Shown one piece after another: positions 17,318-25,209 of a stretch of DNA of 27,344 nt. This stretch comes from Caldithrix sp. (GTDB lineage: Bacteria > KSB1 > UBA2214 > DYKH01), in contig DYKH01000013.1 of the NCBI GenBank assembly GCA_020722685.1, positions 39,888 through 67,231 on the forward strand, given 5' to 3'. The notes beneath the pieces are model-generated. The model was given only the letters and a program-made list of their open reading frames with translations, ran no database searches and was not told the origin of the DNA. Made by a program: the position numbers and the translations under genes. Position 1 is the first letter of the stretch, and every line of letters starts with the position of its first letter.

Positions 17318-18097
17318 GTGAGCATTCTTGCGTACCATATGGTGGACCCTCGATTTGATTGGGGCGTCACACGAGTGACGCCCAATCAGTTTAGAAGGCA
17401 GGTGAAACACGCATTGAGGCGAGGGTTCACTTTTCGTACCTTGTCGGATTATCTGCAGGGCGAGGGTCACCACGGCGCCGGAAAACAGGTGGCATTCAGC
17501 TTTGACGATGGCTTTGAATCAGTATACCGTCATGCTTTTCCGGTGATGCGGGAACACGGCCTCCCGGCTACGGTCTTTTTGTGCGCCGGATACATGGGCC
17601 AATTCAACACCTGGGATCACAACCTCGGTTGGCGGCGATTTGCTCACCTTGATTGGAACCAGGCTGCCGAGCTCGTTCAAGCAGGATGGGAAATCGGCTC
17701 GCACGGAATGACGCATAGAGATCTAACCAGGTTGTCGGACTCTGATTTGGAAACAGAATTAGCTTTGTCTAAGGCAATCATCGAGCGGCGACTGGGTGTT
17801 CAAGTCAAATTGATCTCTTACCCGTTCGGCAACGTCGATCAGCGAGTCTGGCAGGCGTGCAAAGAAGCCGGCTATCAGGCCGGATTTGTCATGGGACGTC
17901 AGTACAAAGATGTTTCAGATGAGTTTTCTATCCGGCGGCAAGGTGTTTATCTCTTTGATTGCTTGCTCTCATATCATCAGAAACTGCTTGCAAAAAATGA
18001 ATGGTTTTTTAGTTTTGTCCAGCAACTGATGGATTTCTGTTCCGATGGCACGGTACTGGTGACACAAGGATTTTCGCTGCGCAAAAATAGAACTTGA
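17318..18097 (+). CDS. Polysaccharide deacetylase family protein
   Basis: This is a NodB-type carbohydrate esterase, probably acting on an N- or O-acetylated cell-surface sugar. Starting from GTG 17318 it has 259 residues: ILAYHMV at 3-9, SFDDGF at 61-66 (catalytic and metal Asp 63/64), the metal-binding HGMTH at 129-133 and SYPFG at 167-171. The open frame extends about 300 bases further upstream, but that part lies out of frame over ald and is an artefact. The GTG lies 8 bases after the ald stop. No clear ribosome binding site or signal peptide is seen, so the site of action is uncertain. Confidence 0.88.
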   Translation: MSILAYHMVDPRFDWGVTRVTPNQFRRQVKHALRRGFTFRTLSDYLQGEGHHGAGKQVAFSFDDGFESVYRHAFPVMREHGLPATVFLCAGYMGQFNTWDHNLGWRRFAHLDWNQAAELVQAGWEIGSHGMTHRDLTRLSDSDLETELALSKAIIERRLGVQVKLISYPFGNVDQRVWQACKEAGYQAGFVMGRQYKDVSDEFSIRRQGVYLFDCLLSYHQKLLAKNEWFFSFVQQLMDFCSDGTVLVTQGFSLRKNRT

Positions 18098-18163
18098 TTA
18101 TTGAGTCAATTATCCTTATTTTCGGGCCGCGAAGAAAAGGAAAAGCTTCCGGCAGGAGAGCGG

Positions 18164-18535
18164 ATGGAAGAGAAAGCAATCAAGAGACTTTACTATTCCA
18201 TCACTGAGGTGAGTCGCATTACCGATCTCAAACCGTATGTGCTACGATATTGGGAAACGGAGTTTGCGGACTTGAGGCCGGCCAAGAATCGCGCTGGCAA
18301 CCGCATCTACAAAAAGAGCGATATTCGCCTTGTCTTTTTGATCAAGCGACTGCTGTACCAGGAGAAATATACCATCGAAGGCGCCCGGCAACGGATGGCG
18401 CAGATGCACAAGGTGAACGATAGGCAGCTCAATTTATCGCTGAATGAGTTCATTTGGGATAACCTGTTGGAGGAAATTCGGCAAGGCTTGCGAGACTTGC
18501 TGGAGGTCTTGAATAACAAAAGGTCAAACCAATAA
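18164..18535 (+). CDS. MerR family transcriptional regulator
   Basis: This is a small DNA-binding regulator. From ATG 18164 it has 123 residues. A MerR winged helix-turn-helix covers about 9-75: LYYSITEVSRITDLKPYVLRYWE, then the wing KNRAGNRIYKKSDI. A short helical C-terminus follows, without a recognisable ligand-binding domain or metal-binding cysteines. The open frame runs back to TTG 18101, but AGGAG at 18154-18158 sits 5 bases before ATG 18164, and the MerR domain starts right after it. It lies directly upstream of tRNA-Pro. The target is unknown. Confidence 0.88.
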   Translation: MEEKAIKRLYYSITEVSRITDLKPYVLRYWETEFADLRPAKNRAGNRIYKKSDIRLVFLIKRLLYQEKYTIEGARQRMAQMHKVNDRQLNLSLNEFIWDNLLEEIRQGLRDLLEVLNNKRSNQ

Positions 18536-18536
18536 T

Positions 18537-18611
<75 letters not shown>

Positions 18612-18631
18612 CGATTATTAACCACCCTCTA

Positions 18632-18687
18632 AAAGCCACTTGACTTTAGCCCTTGTTTGCCAAGGGTTCGTCAAGTGGCTTTGTTTT
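18632..18687 (+). terminator. Two-tier intrinsic terminator after tRNA-Pro
   Basis: A perfect 13-bp outer stem (18632-18644 with 18670-18682) encloses a 6-bp inner stem CCCTTG/CAAGGG (18650-18655/18661-18666) and is followed by GTTTT. It lies 20 bases after the tRNA and closes the whole left-hand gene block. Confidence 0.85.
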
Positions 18688-19317
18688 GCCCGCCGTTTGG
18701 CCAGGTCTCGCCGTAGTCTGATTTTTCCATCTATCTTTTAGCATAATCGGCTATCTTGCTTTGGGGAAATAGCGGCCCATGCCGAGGCATGAGGCTGAGA
18801 TACGCAAGGACGCTAAAGCGCCCTATAATATTGCGCATTAAATTGTTGTTCTTTTGGCAAGATTTTGTAGGACAAGATGGCATCTTGTCCTACCGCCAAA
18901 TGCACCTTTGGTGCGCTAAGGGTATAATGGAGATGGCCGGCACCATTTATGATGCTTACATTGGATTGGCCTGCGTGGTTCACCATCCGGTGAAGTGTAG
19001 CTTGATCTTGGTAACGCTGGATGCTGATGCTACCGGAGTTATTTGTAGATTTGCCATTTTTTTGCTTGCTATTTTTGATAAATCCTTTAGATTGTTTGTG
19101 TCTTCACAGTCTCTTATAATTTGCGGCTTCATGTTGGGAAGGGGTATTGCGATATGAAACGCTATTTGGGTTTAGGCAGGGGAAGTGAGACAGTTTTCCC
19201 TTCAATTAACAATTCTCCCATTGTTCCAAAATATAGATACTTTTTTTAGGTCCAATTAGGCTGGCTCTTAAGATTTGATAGCCATTTGTCCTTGTCGTTC
19301 CGGCATTATTGATCCAA
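18688..19317. other. Gene-free accessory spacer
   Basis: No supported gene is seen in about 630 bases. The only sizeable open frame (18756-19157) starts at TTG, lacks a ribosome binding site, crosses the palindrome and has no recognisable motif. Hairpins are CATGC/GCATG near 18779, the palindrome at 18867-18893, GCACC/GGTGC (18902-18906/18910-18914) and AACAA/TTGTT near 19210. It looks like decayed intergenic or mobile DNA. Confidence 0.5.
18867..18893. repeat. 13-bp perfect palindrome with one-base centre, REP-like
   Basis: GTAGGACAAGATG (18867-18879) and its exact reverse complement (18881-18893) flank a single G. Outer bases TTTGGC (18853-18858) and GCCAAA (18895-18900) also pair. It is followed at once by GCACC-TTT-GGTGC. 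The form is that of dispersed REP-like elements. Only one copy is in this window. Confidence 0.6.
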
Positions 19318-20315
19318 TCACTCTAGTTTCTGCGTATTTGTAAGACTTTGAACGCTCCGTTTGAATCGCGGTAATTTTTGGTTGTGACGGTCAAAGTTGT
19401 TTAGGAGCAGATAGCAATAGGCCAGCCGCGGGTCATTCGAAGTGTCTTTTAGATTCCAGTGTTTCACTGGAGCTTGGTGCTGCCAGTGTTGACGTCCCTG
19501 GCGCTTGCGGAAGATCCGTGGAAAGCCCTGAGCGAGCAACGGCACCTGCGCCAACGCCAGGCTTACCTGCGAAAGCGTGAATTTGTCGAGCGCGAGGTGG
19601 TCGAGCTGCTGGTGCGCGGAATCCGGTGCAGGACTTTAACATTCAACTTGTCGGCCAGCTTTTGCGCGGCGGCAAAATCGTGGATGGCGTTAAAGGCATT
19701 ATCGAGCATCGAAAAACCCATGCCCTTGCGCCGCATTTCCGACGCCAGCCAGTTATGACCGTTGCAATAAAACTGCAGACGAAACGGCGCATAGGTGGGA
19801 ACGCGCAAATAGCAGAGGCCAAGCGTGTCGTCGATGAAGTAAAAGTAGTAATGCAGACACTGTGACAGCTTTTGCTTGACGAATGTCCGGTGCGTCTTTT
19901 TATCATGCCATGGCTGGTAACAAAAGCAGCCTTCCAGGGTGGAGATGATATGAACCAACCCCGGATGATCGCCGCGTTCCTCGAGCCGTTTTTTGACGAT
20001 GGATTCTTTGCGGTGTTTTTTCTTGTGAATGTACTCGATTTCAATATCGGTTTCGGCCGCTATTTTTTGGGTATTCTCTATCAGTTTTTGGCGAAGCTCA
20101 TTGACTTTTGTCTTATAGTCAAAGATGCGAATGTTGTGGGCATACAGCCAGGCGGTCATGCCCTGCGGATAGCAGATATTCGGCAAAGTGCCGGTGATAA
20201 CGATGCGATCAAAACATTCCAGCACGCCGGCGATGAGCTTGTTAAAGCGTTCGGTCAATAATTCCATAATCTTCTCCAGAACAAAACCATATCTAAAGAA
20301 AATAGAACAATTCAT
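19318..20315 (-). pseudogene. Frameshifted ORF of a mobile-element-like family
   Basis: Read on the minus strand, the frame from 20315 to 19563 encodes about 250 residues. It contains LLTERFNKLIAGVLECFDRI, RGDHPGLVHIISTLEGC and YYFYFIDDTLGLCYLRVPTYAPFRLQFYCNGHNWLA. From memory, ORFs like this recur in many copies in environmental genomes and behave like mobile elements. I cannot name the family or its chemistry. Homologues run on well past LADKLNVKVLHRI. Here the frame degenerates to a Ser/Thr/Arg-rich tail and stops at 19563, while the neighbouring frame stays open to 19318. A frameshift or deletion near 19610 is likely. Another possible start, with GGAGAAG before it, is the Met at residue 17. 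No terminal inverted repeats were found. Confidence 0.55.
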
Positions 20316-20390
20316 TCACAAGCTTATAATCCTGTTTGGTTCCGGCTTGTCCGGGCTAGGAATACCGTATTTAATCATTACAGCGTTTAA

Positions 20391-20711
20391 GGCAAGCTTT
20401 CGCAAGCCGGGCTGGTATTTAGCTTTCTAGCGGGTGATTTTCGCGACGTGCCCTCCATCGATGAGGTCGACGTGAGTGGCTACGCCGGTCAAATAGGCGA
20501 TCAAATTCGCATTCGCGCCCATGATGATTTCATGGTGACCGGTGTCAGCCTGAGCTTGACGCAGGCGGACGGGCAGACCATCGAAAGCGGTGAGGGGGTG
20601 GAAACTCCGCCCAAGAGCGGGCAGTGGATTTGTGTCCCTATGAGCGCAGCTGCCAGCACGACAGTGCGCATAGCCCTCTCGCTGGTGGAAAGACCACGAG
20701 TACATACATAG
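20391..20711 (+). pseudogene. Remnant of an unrelated protein-coding gene
   Basis: The frame is open from 20391 to a stop at 20709-20711. Its clearest stretch is DVSGYAGQIGDQIRIRAHDDFMVTGVSLSLTQADGQTIESG, a beta-rich segment like those in a family of small uncharacterised bacterial proteins (recollection, not verified). A GTG at 20448 could start a protein of 87 residues, but no ribosome binding site is visible. An in-frame stop at 20388 cuts off any N-terminal part, and the C-terminal end looks scrambled. The best reading is a truncated gene left next to the mobile-element remnant. Confidence 0.4.
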
Positions 20712-20751
20712 CGGTGGTGATACAGGTGCTGGTTCGTGGGCAGGTAAGTTA

Positions 20752-20781
20752 TTGTGATGTTTTTTGGCTTCCTGATACAGT
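20752..20781 (+). promoter_or_regulatory. Putative promoter of the type III CRISPR effector operon
   Basis: TTGTGA (20752-20757) and TACAGT (20776-20781) are 18 bp apart, and TG at 20773-20774 makes the second an extended -10. AGGAGA (20815-20820) then precedes the cas10 ATG at 20826. This is the only reasonable promoter in the gap before cas10. Activity is inferred. Confidence 0.35.
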
Positions 20782-20825
20782 AATAATAAGACCTTTAACA
20801 AACAACATGAAAAAAGGAGACAATC

Positions 20826-22274
20826 ATGGCAAAAGTATTGCTTGCCCTGGACACTGATCAAATCAAACGCTATGTTTTTGCAACTGGCAAGCTTAAGGAA
20901 ATCCGTGGCGCCAGTAGCATATTAGATGAATTGAACAGAACAGAGATGGCTAATCAAATCACAGGAACAAAAATTTATGCTCATGGCGGTTCCGGCCTCT
21001 TCGTCGTTAATAGTTTGGCTGAGGCAGAAAAAGCCACGCAAAGAGTAAAACGACTTTACGCAGAGAACACGGCAGGTGCCGTATCGATTTCGGCAGTGAC
21101 TGTTGAACTTCAGCAGAACTTTGATAAAAATAAGACCGATATTCGACCTTACTGGAAATTGCTTGCGCGCAAGCTTGATCTCATCAAGATGCAGAAAACA
21201 ACGCCGCACACAATTTTGACTTTTCCCTATTTTCGGCATTGCGATTCGTGTGGTGAGTACAACGCCAAACAAATTGATGAAGACGAAATCGTTTGCCCGG
21301 TTTGCATGAAGAAACGAGAAAAAAATTATGAAATTCGAAATGAGGCAATTCGACAAAAGAAACCGTTGCCCCAGACTTTCGAAGATATTGGAGAATTCTC
21401 AAGGCCTGAAGGTTACTTTGCCTTGCTTTATGCCGATGGCGACGGTTTCGGAACAGAAATCGAAAAGAATTGCCGAACGCTCTGCGAGATTGGGAAGTTT
21501 GCTACAGCGGTCGACAGGGCTCTGCGTAAATCAGCCGACACAGCAACCAAGAAATTGAGACTGTCGAGTAACTCATTTGATACGCTCTTACAAGGCGGGG
21601 ATGACTTGGTGATAGCCCTTCCTGCGCAATATGCATTAGAGGCCGCGTCCGAAATAGTGACAGGCTTTCGCAAAAGAATCCGGAAGTATTTGAAGAAAGA
21701 GCTTACGATTTCAGCCGCAGTGGTCTGGGCTCATGACAAATTCCCATTTGCAAATTTTTTGCATTTGACGGAGAGCACACTCAGGTTTGCCAAGACTGAC
21801 GGCGTGAAACGCGGCCAGCGAGGACTCATCAATTTTCTCGTCGTCTCAAATGCCAATCATCTCGACTTCGAAAAGTTTTATAAGCGCGAATTGATAACGA
21901 AAGGCCCGGTGAAAATCGTCCGAACGCTTCGACCTTATACTCCTGATGCATTGAATGAACTTCTGAAAGCTCGCAGGAACGACAAAGTTGCGAAGGCTCC
22001 CAGGAGCAAGATTCAACAATTGCGCCAAGCCGTTTTCCGCCAGAGCTTTCAACAAGCCAATTTAGATGCTATTATGGCGCTTTCACATTGGCGCGATGAG
22101 GAACGGAGGAAGTTTTTCATGCAGTTGCCAACACAACTTTTGCCAGATGCGCAAAATCGAGTTTTTCCTTGGGTCATAAGAGATGAGGAGTATCGAACAC
22201 CGTTTGCGGATCTAGCTGAAATTTTTGACTTCACAGAAGGAGAATCCGATGCCGCTGAAAACGAATCACATTAA
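20826..22274 (+). CDS. cas10: Type III CRISPR Cas10, HD-less, GGDD intact
   Basis: This is the large subunit of a type III effector. On target RNA binding, Cas10 palm domains can make cyclic oligoadenylates. The 482-residue protein begins directly with a palm-like domain (about 1-125; TDQIKRYVFATGKLKEIRGASSILDEL). A four-Cys zinc finger follows (C139, C142, C157, C160). The second palm has a first acidic strand YADGDGFG (202-209) and the catalytic loop GGDD at 257-260. A helical C-terminal domain covers about 340-482. There is no N-terminal HD nuclease domain, so no ssDNase activity is expected. It is shorter than most Cas10 proteins. HD loss plus a csx10 neighbour is the hallmark of subtype III-D. 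It overlaps the next gene by 26 bases. Confidence 0.9.
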   Translation: MAKVLLALDTDQIKRYVFATGKLKEIRGASSILDELNRTEMANQITGTKIYAHGGSGLFVVNSLAEAEKATQRVKRLYAENTAGAVSISAVTVELQQNFDKNKTDIRPYWKLLARKLDLIKMQKTTPHTILTFPYFRHCDSCGEYNAKQIDEDEIVCPVCMKKREKNYEIRNEAIRQKKPLPQTFEDIGEFSRPEGYFALLYADGDGFGTEIEKNCRTLCEIGKFATAVDRALRKSADTATKKLRLSSNSFDTLLQGGDDLVIALPAQYALEAASEIVTGFRKRIRKYLKKELTISAAVVWAHDKFPFANFLHLTESTLRFAKTDGVKRGQRGLINFLVVSNANHLDFEKFYKRELITKGPVKIVRTLRPYTPDALNELLKARRNDKVAKAPRSKIQQLRQAVFRQSFQQANLDAIMALSHWRDEERRKFFMQLPTQLLPDAQNRVFPWVIRDEEYRTPFADLAEIFDFTEGESDAAENESH

Positions 22275-23109
22275 CTTGCAATACACTCTTTCGATGGACT
22301 CGGCTTTTCACTTTGGCACGGGCTTGCGTAAGGGAATGGTGCATCGTAGTGTAGCACTGGATAACGATGGCTATCTTTATATTCCCGGTTCTACACTTAA
22401 AGGCACTTTGCGCAATCAACTTTATGACTTGCAACGCGCCTTGTTTCCATTTCAAGAATGGTCCAAAGATCGTCGCCAAGATCCGCATCGTGGGGCAGAT
22501 GATTTGATAGAATTCAAAACAAAAACAAATCTCGCTCATTTTGATTTCACGCATTTGATCTTCGGCACGCGATTTATGCCTTGTACTTTATTTTTCGATG
22601 ATGCTCGTTTGATTAAAAGCGACAAGGATTACTTCGACGGCCCCAATGAGCATGATAGAGAGAACTTGACAAAGCCACAAACAACTGGCATTGCAAAAAG
22701 CGATGAGATCGAAGAAGTACGGCATAACAAAGAATATCTCTCGAAGCAAACTTCCGTTCGCACACAAGTTTATATCTCTCGTTTGACTCGAATTGCTGAA
22801 AGCGGAATGCTTTTCACCAATGAATTCGGTTTACGCGAATTGCGGTTTGATGGCCGTATTTATGGCCGCCTCTCAGGCGTGCCTGTGCCGACAGTGGAAG
22901 TCAACTATACTTATTCATTGGTGATGCTTCTTGCTGCCATGAAAGCTTTGAGCCGGTTGGGTGGAAACAAATCGACGGGCGGTGGCGAGGTGAAATGTTC
23001 CAGCCTCACACTTACTGTCGATGAGATTTCTGCTGATTCTGACACTGTCTTGAATGTATTGACTGATCTTGAATATTACCCGCTGGCGCTGGAGGAGGTG
23101 CAGCTATGA
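22249..23109 (+). CDS. Cas7-like RAMP subunit (type III)
   Basis: This is a backbone-type RAMP protein expected to bind crRNA. Starting at ATG 22249 it has 286 residues, with an N-terminal HFGTGLRKGMVHRSVALDND, the RAMP loop IPGSTLKGTLR (45-55) and the Gly-rich loop RLGGNKSTGGGEVKC (236-250). The open frame reaches back to TTG 22225, but AGGAG (22238-22242) fits ATG 22249. A central charged insert (about 125-180) may be the thumb. At the position where catalytic Cas7 subunits carry an Asp before (R/P)xV, this protein has His32 (GMVHRSV). The alignment is by eye. It overlaps cas10 and, by ATGA, csx10. Confidence 0.85.
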   Translation: MPLKTNHINLQYTLSMDSAFHFGTGLRKGMVHRSVALDNDGYLYIPGSTLKGTLRNQLYDLQRALFPFQEWSKDRRQDPHRGADDLIEFKTKTNLAHFDFTHLIFGTRFMPCTLFFDDARLIKSDKDYFDGPNEHDRENLTKPQTTGIAKSDEIEEVRHNKEYLSKQTSVRTQVYISRLTRIAESGMLFTNEFGLRELRFDGRIYGRLSGVPVPTVEVNYTYSLVMLLAAMKALSRLGGNKSTGGGEVKCSSLTLTVDEISADSDTVLNVLTDLEYYPLALEEVQL

Positions 23110-24359
23110 GCTTAGTTCACGTGAACATGACGGCCAAAACACCTTTGTCTTTCAGAAAAGGACGTGATCTTGCCCAAGCAGAAACGCTGGACTATGTGCC
23201 TGGCAATGCTCTATTAGGCGCACTGGCAGAAATTCATCTTTCTTCTGACAGCGCTCCAAACCAGTTCGCTGATTTTTTTCTCTCGGGCGCCGTCCAGTAT
23301 GCCAATTTGTATCCGGCAAATTTCCATCCCGAGGTTTTGCAAAGTGCTGAGTTGCCGGTGTTGCCGTTGCCGCTTACCGCACGTTCGTGCAAACGTTTCT
23401 CCGGTTTTCGCTTTGACGCTGAGGAAGAAATTCATCATGGCGTGACTGATGCGCTTATTCCGCTGCTGCTATTTTCATTAGACGGCAAGAAGAATCACGA
23501 TATAGTGGAACCCGTCAGTTATTGTCCGGTGTGTGCTGATCGTCGTGTTGATCGTCAAGAGCCACTTACGCATTTCTTAGGCTACTATCGCTGCGGTCCG
23601 CGCGTTGAGCAGATTGGCCGCAGCGATACCAAGGATAATCATGGTTTGCGAACGCGCACGGGAATCAATTACGAAACCCGCACGGCTGCGCAAGGCATTT
23701 TCTATAGCCGCGAGGTTCTCCTAGAGGGTAGTCAATTCTATGGCGCATATCGAGTTAACGACAGCATTCAATCTTCTTGGGAGAGTTTTGTTGTCGAAAA
23801 AGCGAGTAAAGAAAAACAGATACGCGTTGGTAACAATCGCTCGCGCGGCTTTGGTTTGGTTGAGCTTAATTTGGATACGATGGCCGCAGAAACGAATGCC
23901 ATGATCGAGACTCGTGTGCGAAAATTCAACGAAGCTTTGCAAGCCCGAGCCAAAGAACATGCGGTGAATCTCGACACCAAACTCTATGTTCCAATTACGC
24001 TCACAAGTGATGCGATTCTCTATGACAATTTATTGCGTCCTCGCCTCAATTTGGATGAAGAATATTTGTCAAATCGTCTCGGTCTCGCTGGCAGCCAGGT
24101 GGCCCTGCAGATTACTGGTGTGCGCCGGATTACGGGCTGGAGCGTGGTGTGGCGAATGCCCAAGCCAGATGATCTCGCCCTAACTATGGGGTCGGTTTTT
24201 GTTCTCGCGCTCCCAGAGGATTCACCCCAGGTTATTGATCAACTCCGCATGCTCCAGGAAGCAGGCATAGGCAGTCGGCGTTGTGAGGGTTTTGGACAAT
24301 TACGAGTTGCGAGTGAATTTCATTACGAACACTTCGAAGTAGAAGGAGGTTTTCGATGA
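23106..24359 (+). CDS. csx10: Csx10, Cas5-like RAMP of type III-D
   Basis: Csx10 is the Cas5-group subunit specific to III-D effectors and should hold the crRNA 5' handle. The 417-residue protein has two RAMP units. The first has TLDYVPGNALLGALAE (27-42), LTARSCKRFSGF (90-101), a CPVC zinc knuckle (140-143) and a partner Cys163. It continues with RTRTGINYETRTAAQGIFYSREVL and the Gly-rich loop VGNNRSRGFG (241-250). The second unit ends with GIGSRRCEGFGQL (387-399). This combination is diagnostic of Csx10. It overlaps both neighbours by ATGA. Confidence 0.88.
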   Translation: MSLVHVNMTAKTPLSFRKGRDLAQAETLDYVPGNALLGALAEIHLSSDSAPNQFADFFLSGAVQYANLYPANFHPEVLQSAELPVLPLPLTARSCKRFSGFRFDAEEEIHHGVTDALIPLLLFSLDGKKNHDIVEPVSYCPVCADRRVDRQEPLTHFLGYYRCGPRVEQIGRSDTKDNHGLRTRTGINYETRTAAQGIFYSREVLLEGSQFYGAYRVNDSIQSSWESFVVEKASKEKQIRVGNNRSRGFGLVELNLDTMAAETNAMIETRVRKFNEALQARAKEHAVNLDTKLYVPITLTSDAILYDNLLRPRLNLDEEYLSNRLGLAGSQVALQITGVRRITGWSVVWRMPKPDDLALTMGSVFVLALPEDSPQVIDQLRMLQEAGIGSRRCEGFGQLRVASEFHYEHFEVEGGFR

Positions 24360-24775
24360 CTAACCGGATGAAAATAATTCATGAAGTTGCAGGCGCGGCC
24401 GACAAAGAGGATTTCTATGGTCGGGCTTGCAAATTTGGCGGGCTTGCCGCTCAAGTTATTGGGGAAGATAAGCGCGCCCAAATCACAGGGCTTGAGGGTG
24501 TAGCCAACGACTCGATGAAGGTCACCGATGTTTTTAATTACATCAAAACCCGTACTGCCAGACAACGGGAATGGCGTGAACAAAATTTCGGATTTGACCT
24601 GTTGGCTTATCTCGAAAAAGATATGGGAAGCAAACGAAACGAATTAATTGGCAAGCTTGCCATTGCTCGCGACACCCAAGAAAGTCAGGAAGTTTACATT
24701 TTGCTTATTCGCGAATTTGTACGACAATTGGCGGCGCAGTATGAGTTTGCCCTACTCAACATGGAGGGTGACTAA
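24356..24775 (+). CDS. Small helical protein A of the III-D operon, candidate Cas11-like
   Basis: I do not recognise a named family. The 139-residue product looks mainly alpha-helical, with charged amphipathic stretches such as SMKVTDVFNYIKTRTARQREWREQNFG and the C-terminal SQEVYILLIREFVRQLAAQYEFALLN. It has no membrane segment, cysteine cluster or nuclease motif. It begins within the csx10 stop (ATGA) and abuts the next small gene, so it is co-translated with the effector subunits. Type III effectors need a small helical subunit (Cas11: Csm2, Cmr5 or similar). This gene or its neighbour could fill that role. Certainty is moderate that it is a real gene and low on function. Confidence 0.8.
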   Translation: MTNRMKIIHEVAGAADKEDFYGRACKFGGLAAQVIGEDKRAQITGLEGVANDSMKVTDVFNYIKTRTARQREWREQNFGFDLLAYLEKDMGSKRNELIGKLAIARDTQESQEVYILLIREFVRQLAAQYEFALLNMEGD

Positions 24776-25171
24776 ATGGAACTCGATACGACTACAAAAA
24801 AACAACTCCAACTTTTGTGCGATACGGTATTGTATGCCGATGCCCAAAATTTTTTGAAAGAGCATCGCCCGCCGGACAACAACCAATTGAACGGGCTGTT
24901 GGCTTATGCTCGAAACGCAAAAACCTTGGCTAGCTATGTTGCCCGCCAACGTGAGCGCAATTGGGGTGAAGGGTACAAGGGGCATTATTCCGCTTTCTTT
25001 GGGGCGCTGGATAGAGCGCTGCGCAGCCTAAAAGAACTGACGCCTGCAACAAACCCCTCAACTGGTGAAAAATTTTCGAAGAAGGAAGCACAAGCTGCGT
25101 TGGATATTTTAAGCCGCGAGTTCATCCATCATTTAGTCGCACATGCGCTTTTCTTGTCCAAGAAATCTTGA
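24776..25171 (+). CDS. Small helical protein B of the III-D operon, candidate Cas11
   Basis: The 131-residue product appears all-helical. The stretch LAYARNAKTLASYVARQRERNWGEGYKGHYSAFFGALDRALRSL has the pattern of Csm2/Cmr5 small subunits, with an aromatic/Arg/Gln-rich helix followed by a helix that begins after YK. The C-terminal EAQAALDILSREFIHHLVAHALFL is another long helix. The ATG follows the previous stop directly (TAAATG). Of the two small proteins this is the better candidate for Cas11, which lines the effector filament and contacts target RNA. The assignment rests on pattern, size and position, not on a database match. Confidence 0.8.
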   Translation: MELDTTTKKQLQLLCDTVLYADAQNFLKEHRPPDNNQLNGLLAYARNAKTLASYVARQRERNWGEGYKGHYSAFFGALDRALRSLKELTPATNPSTGEKFSKKEAQAALDILSREFIHHLVAHALFLSKKS

Positions 25172-25209
25172 ATATGCAAAGACTAAAAGATAAACATGGG
25201 AGAAAAATT

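Noticed and set aside
18756..19157. 133-codon open frame after tRNA-Pro
   Set aside because: TTG start, no ribosome binding site, runs through the palindrome, and has no domain or motif.
20624..20857. 77-codon frame overlapping the start of cas10
   Set aside because: It spans the promoter region and the ribosome binding site of cas10 and has no protein-like features.
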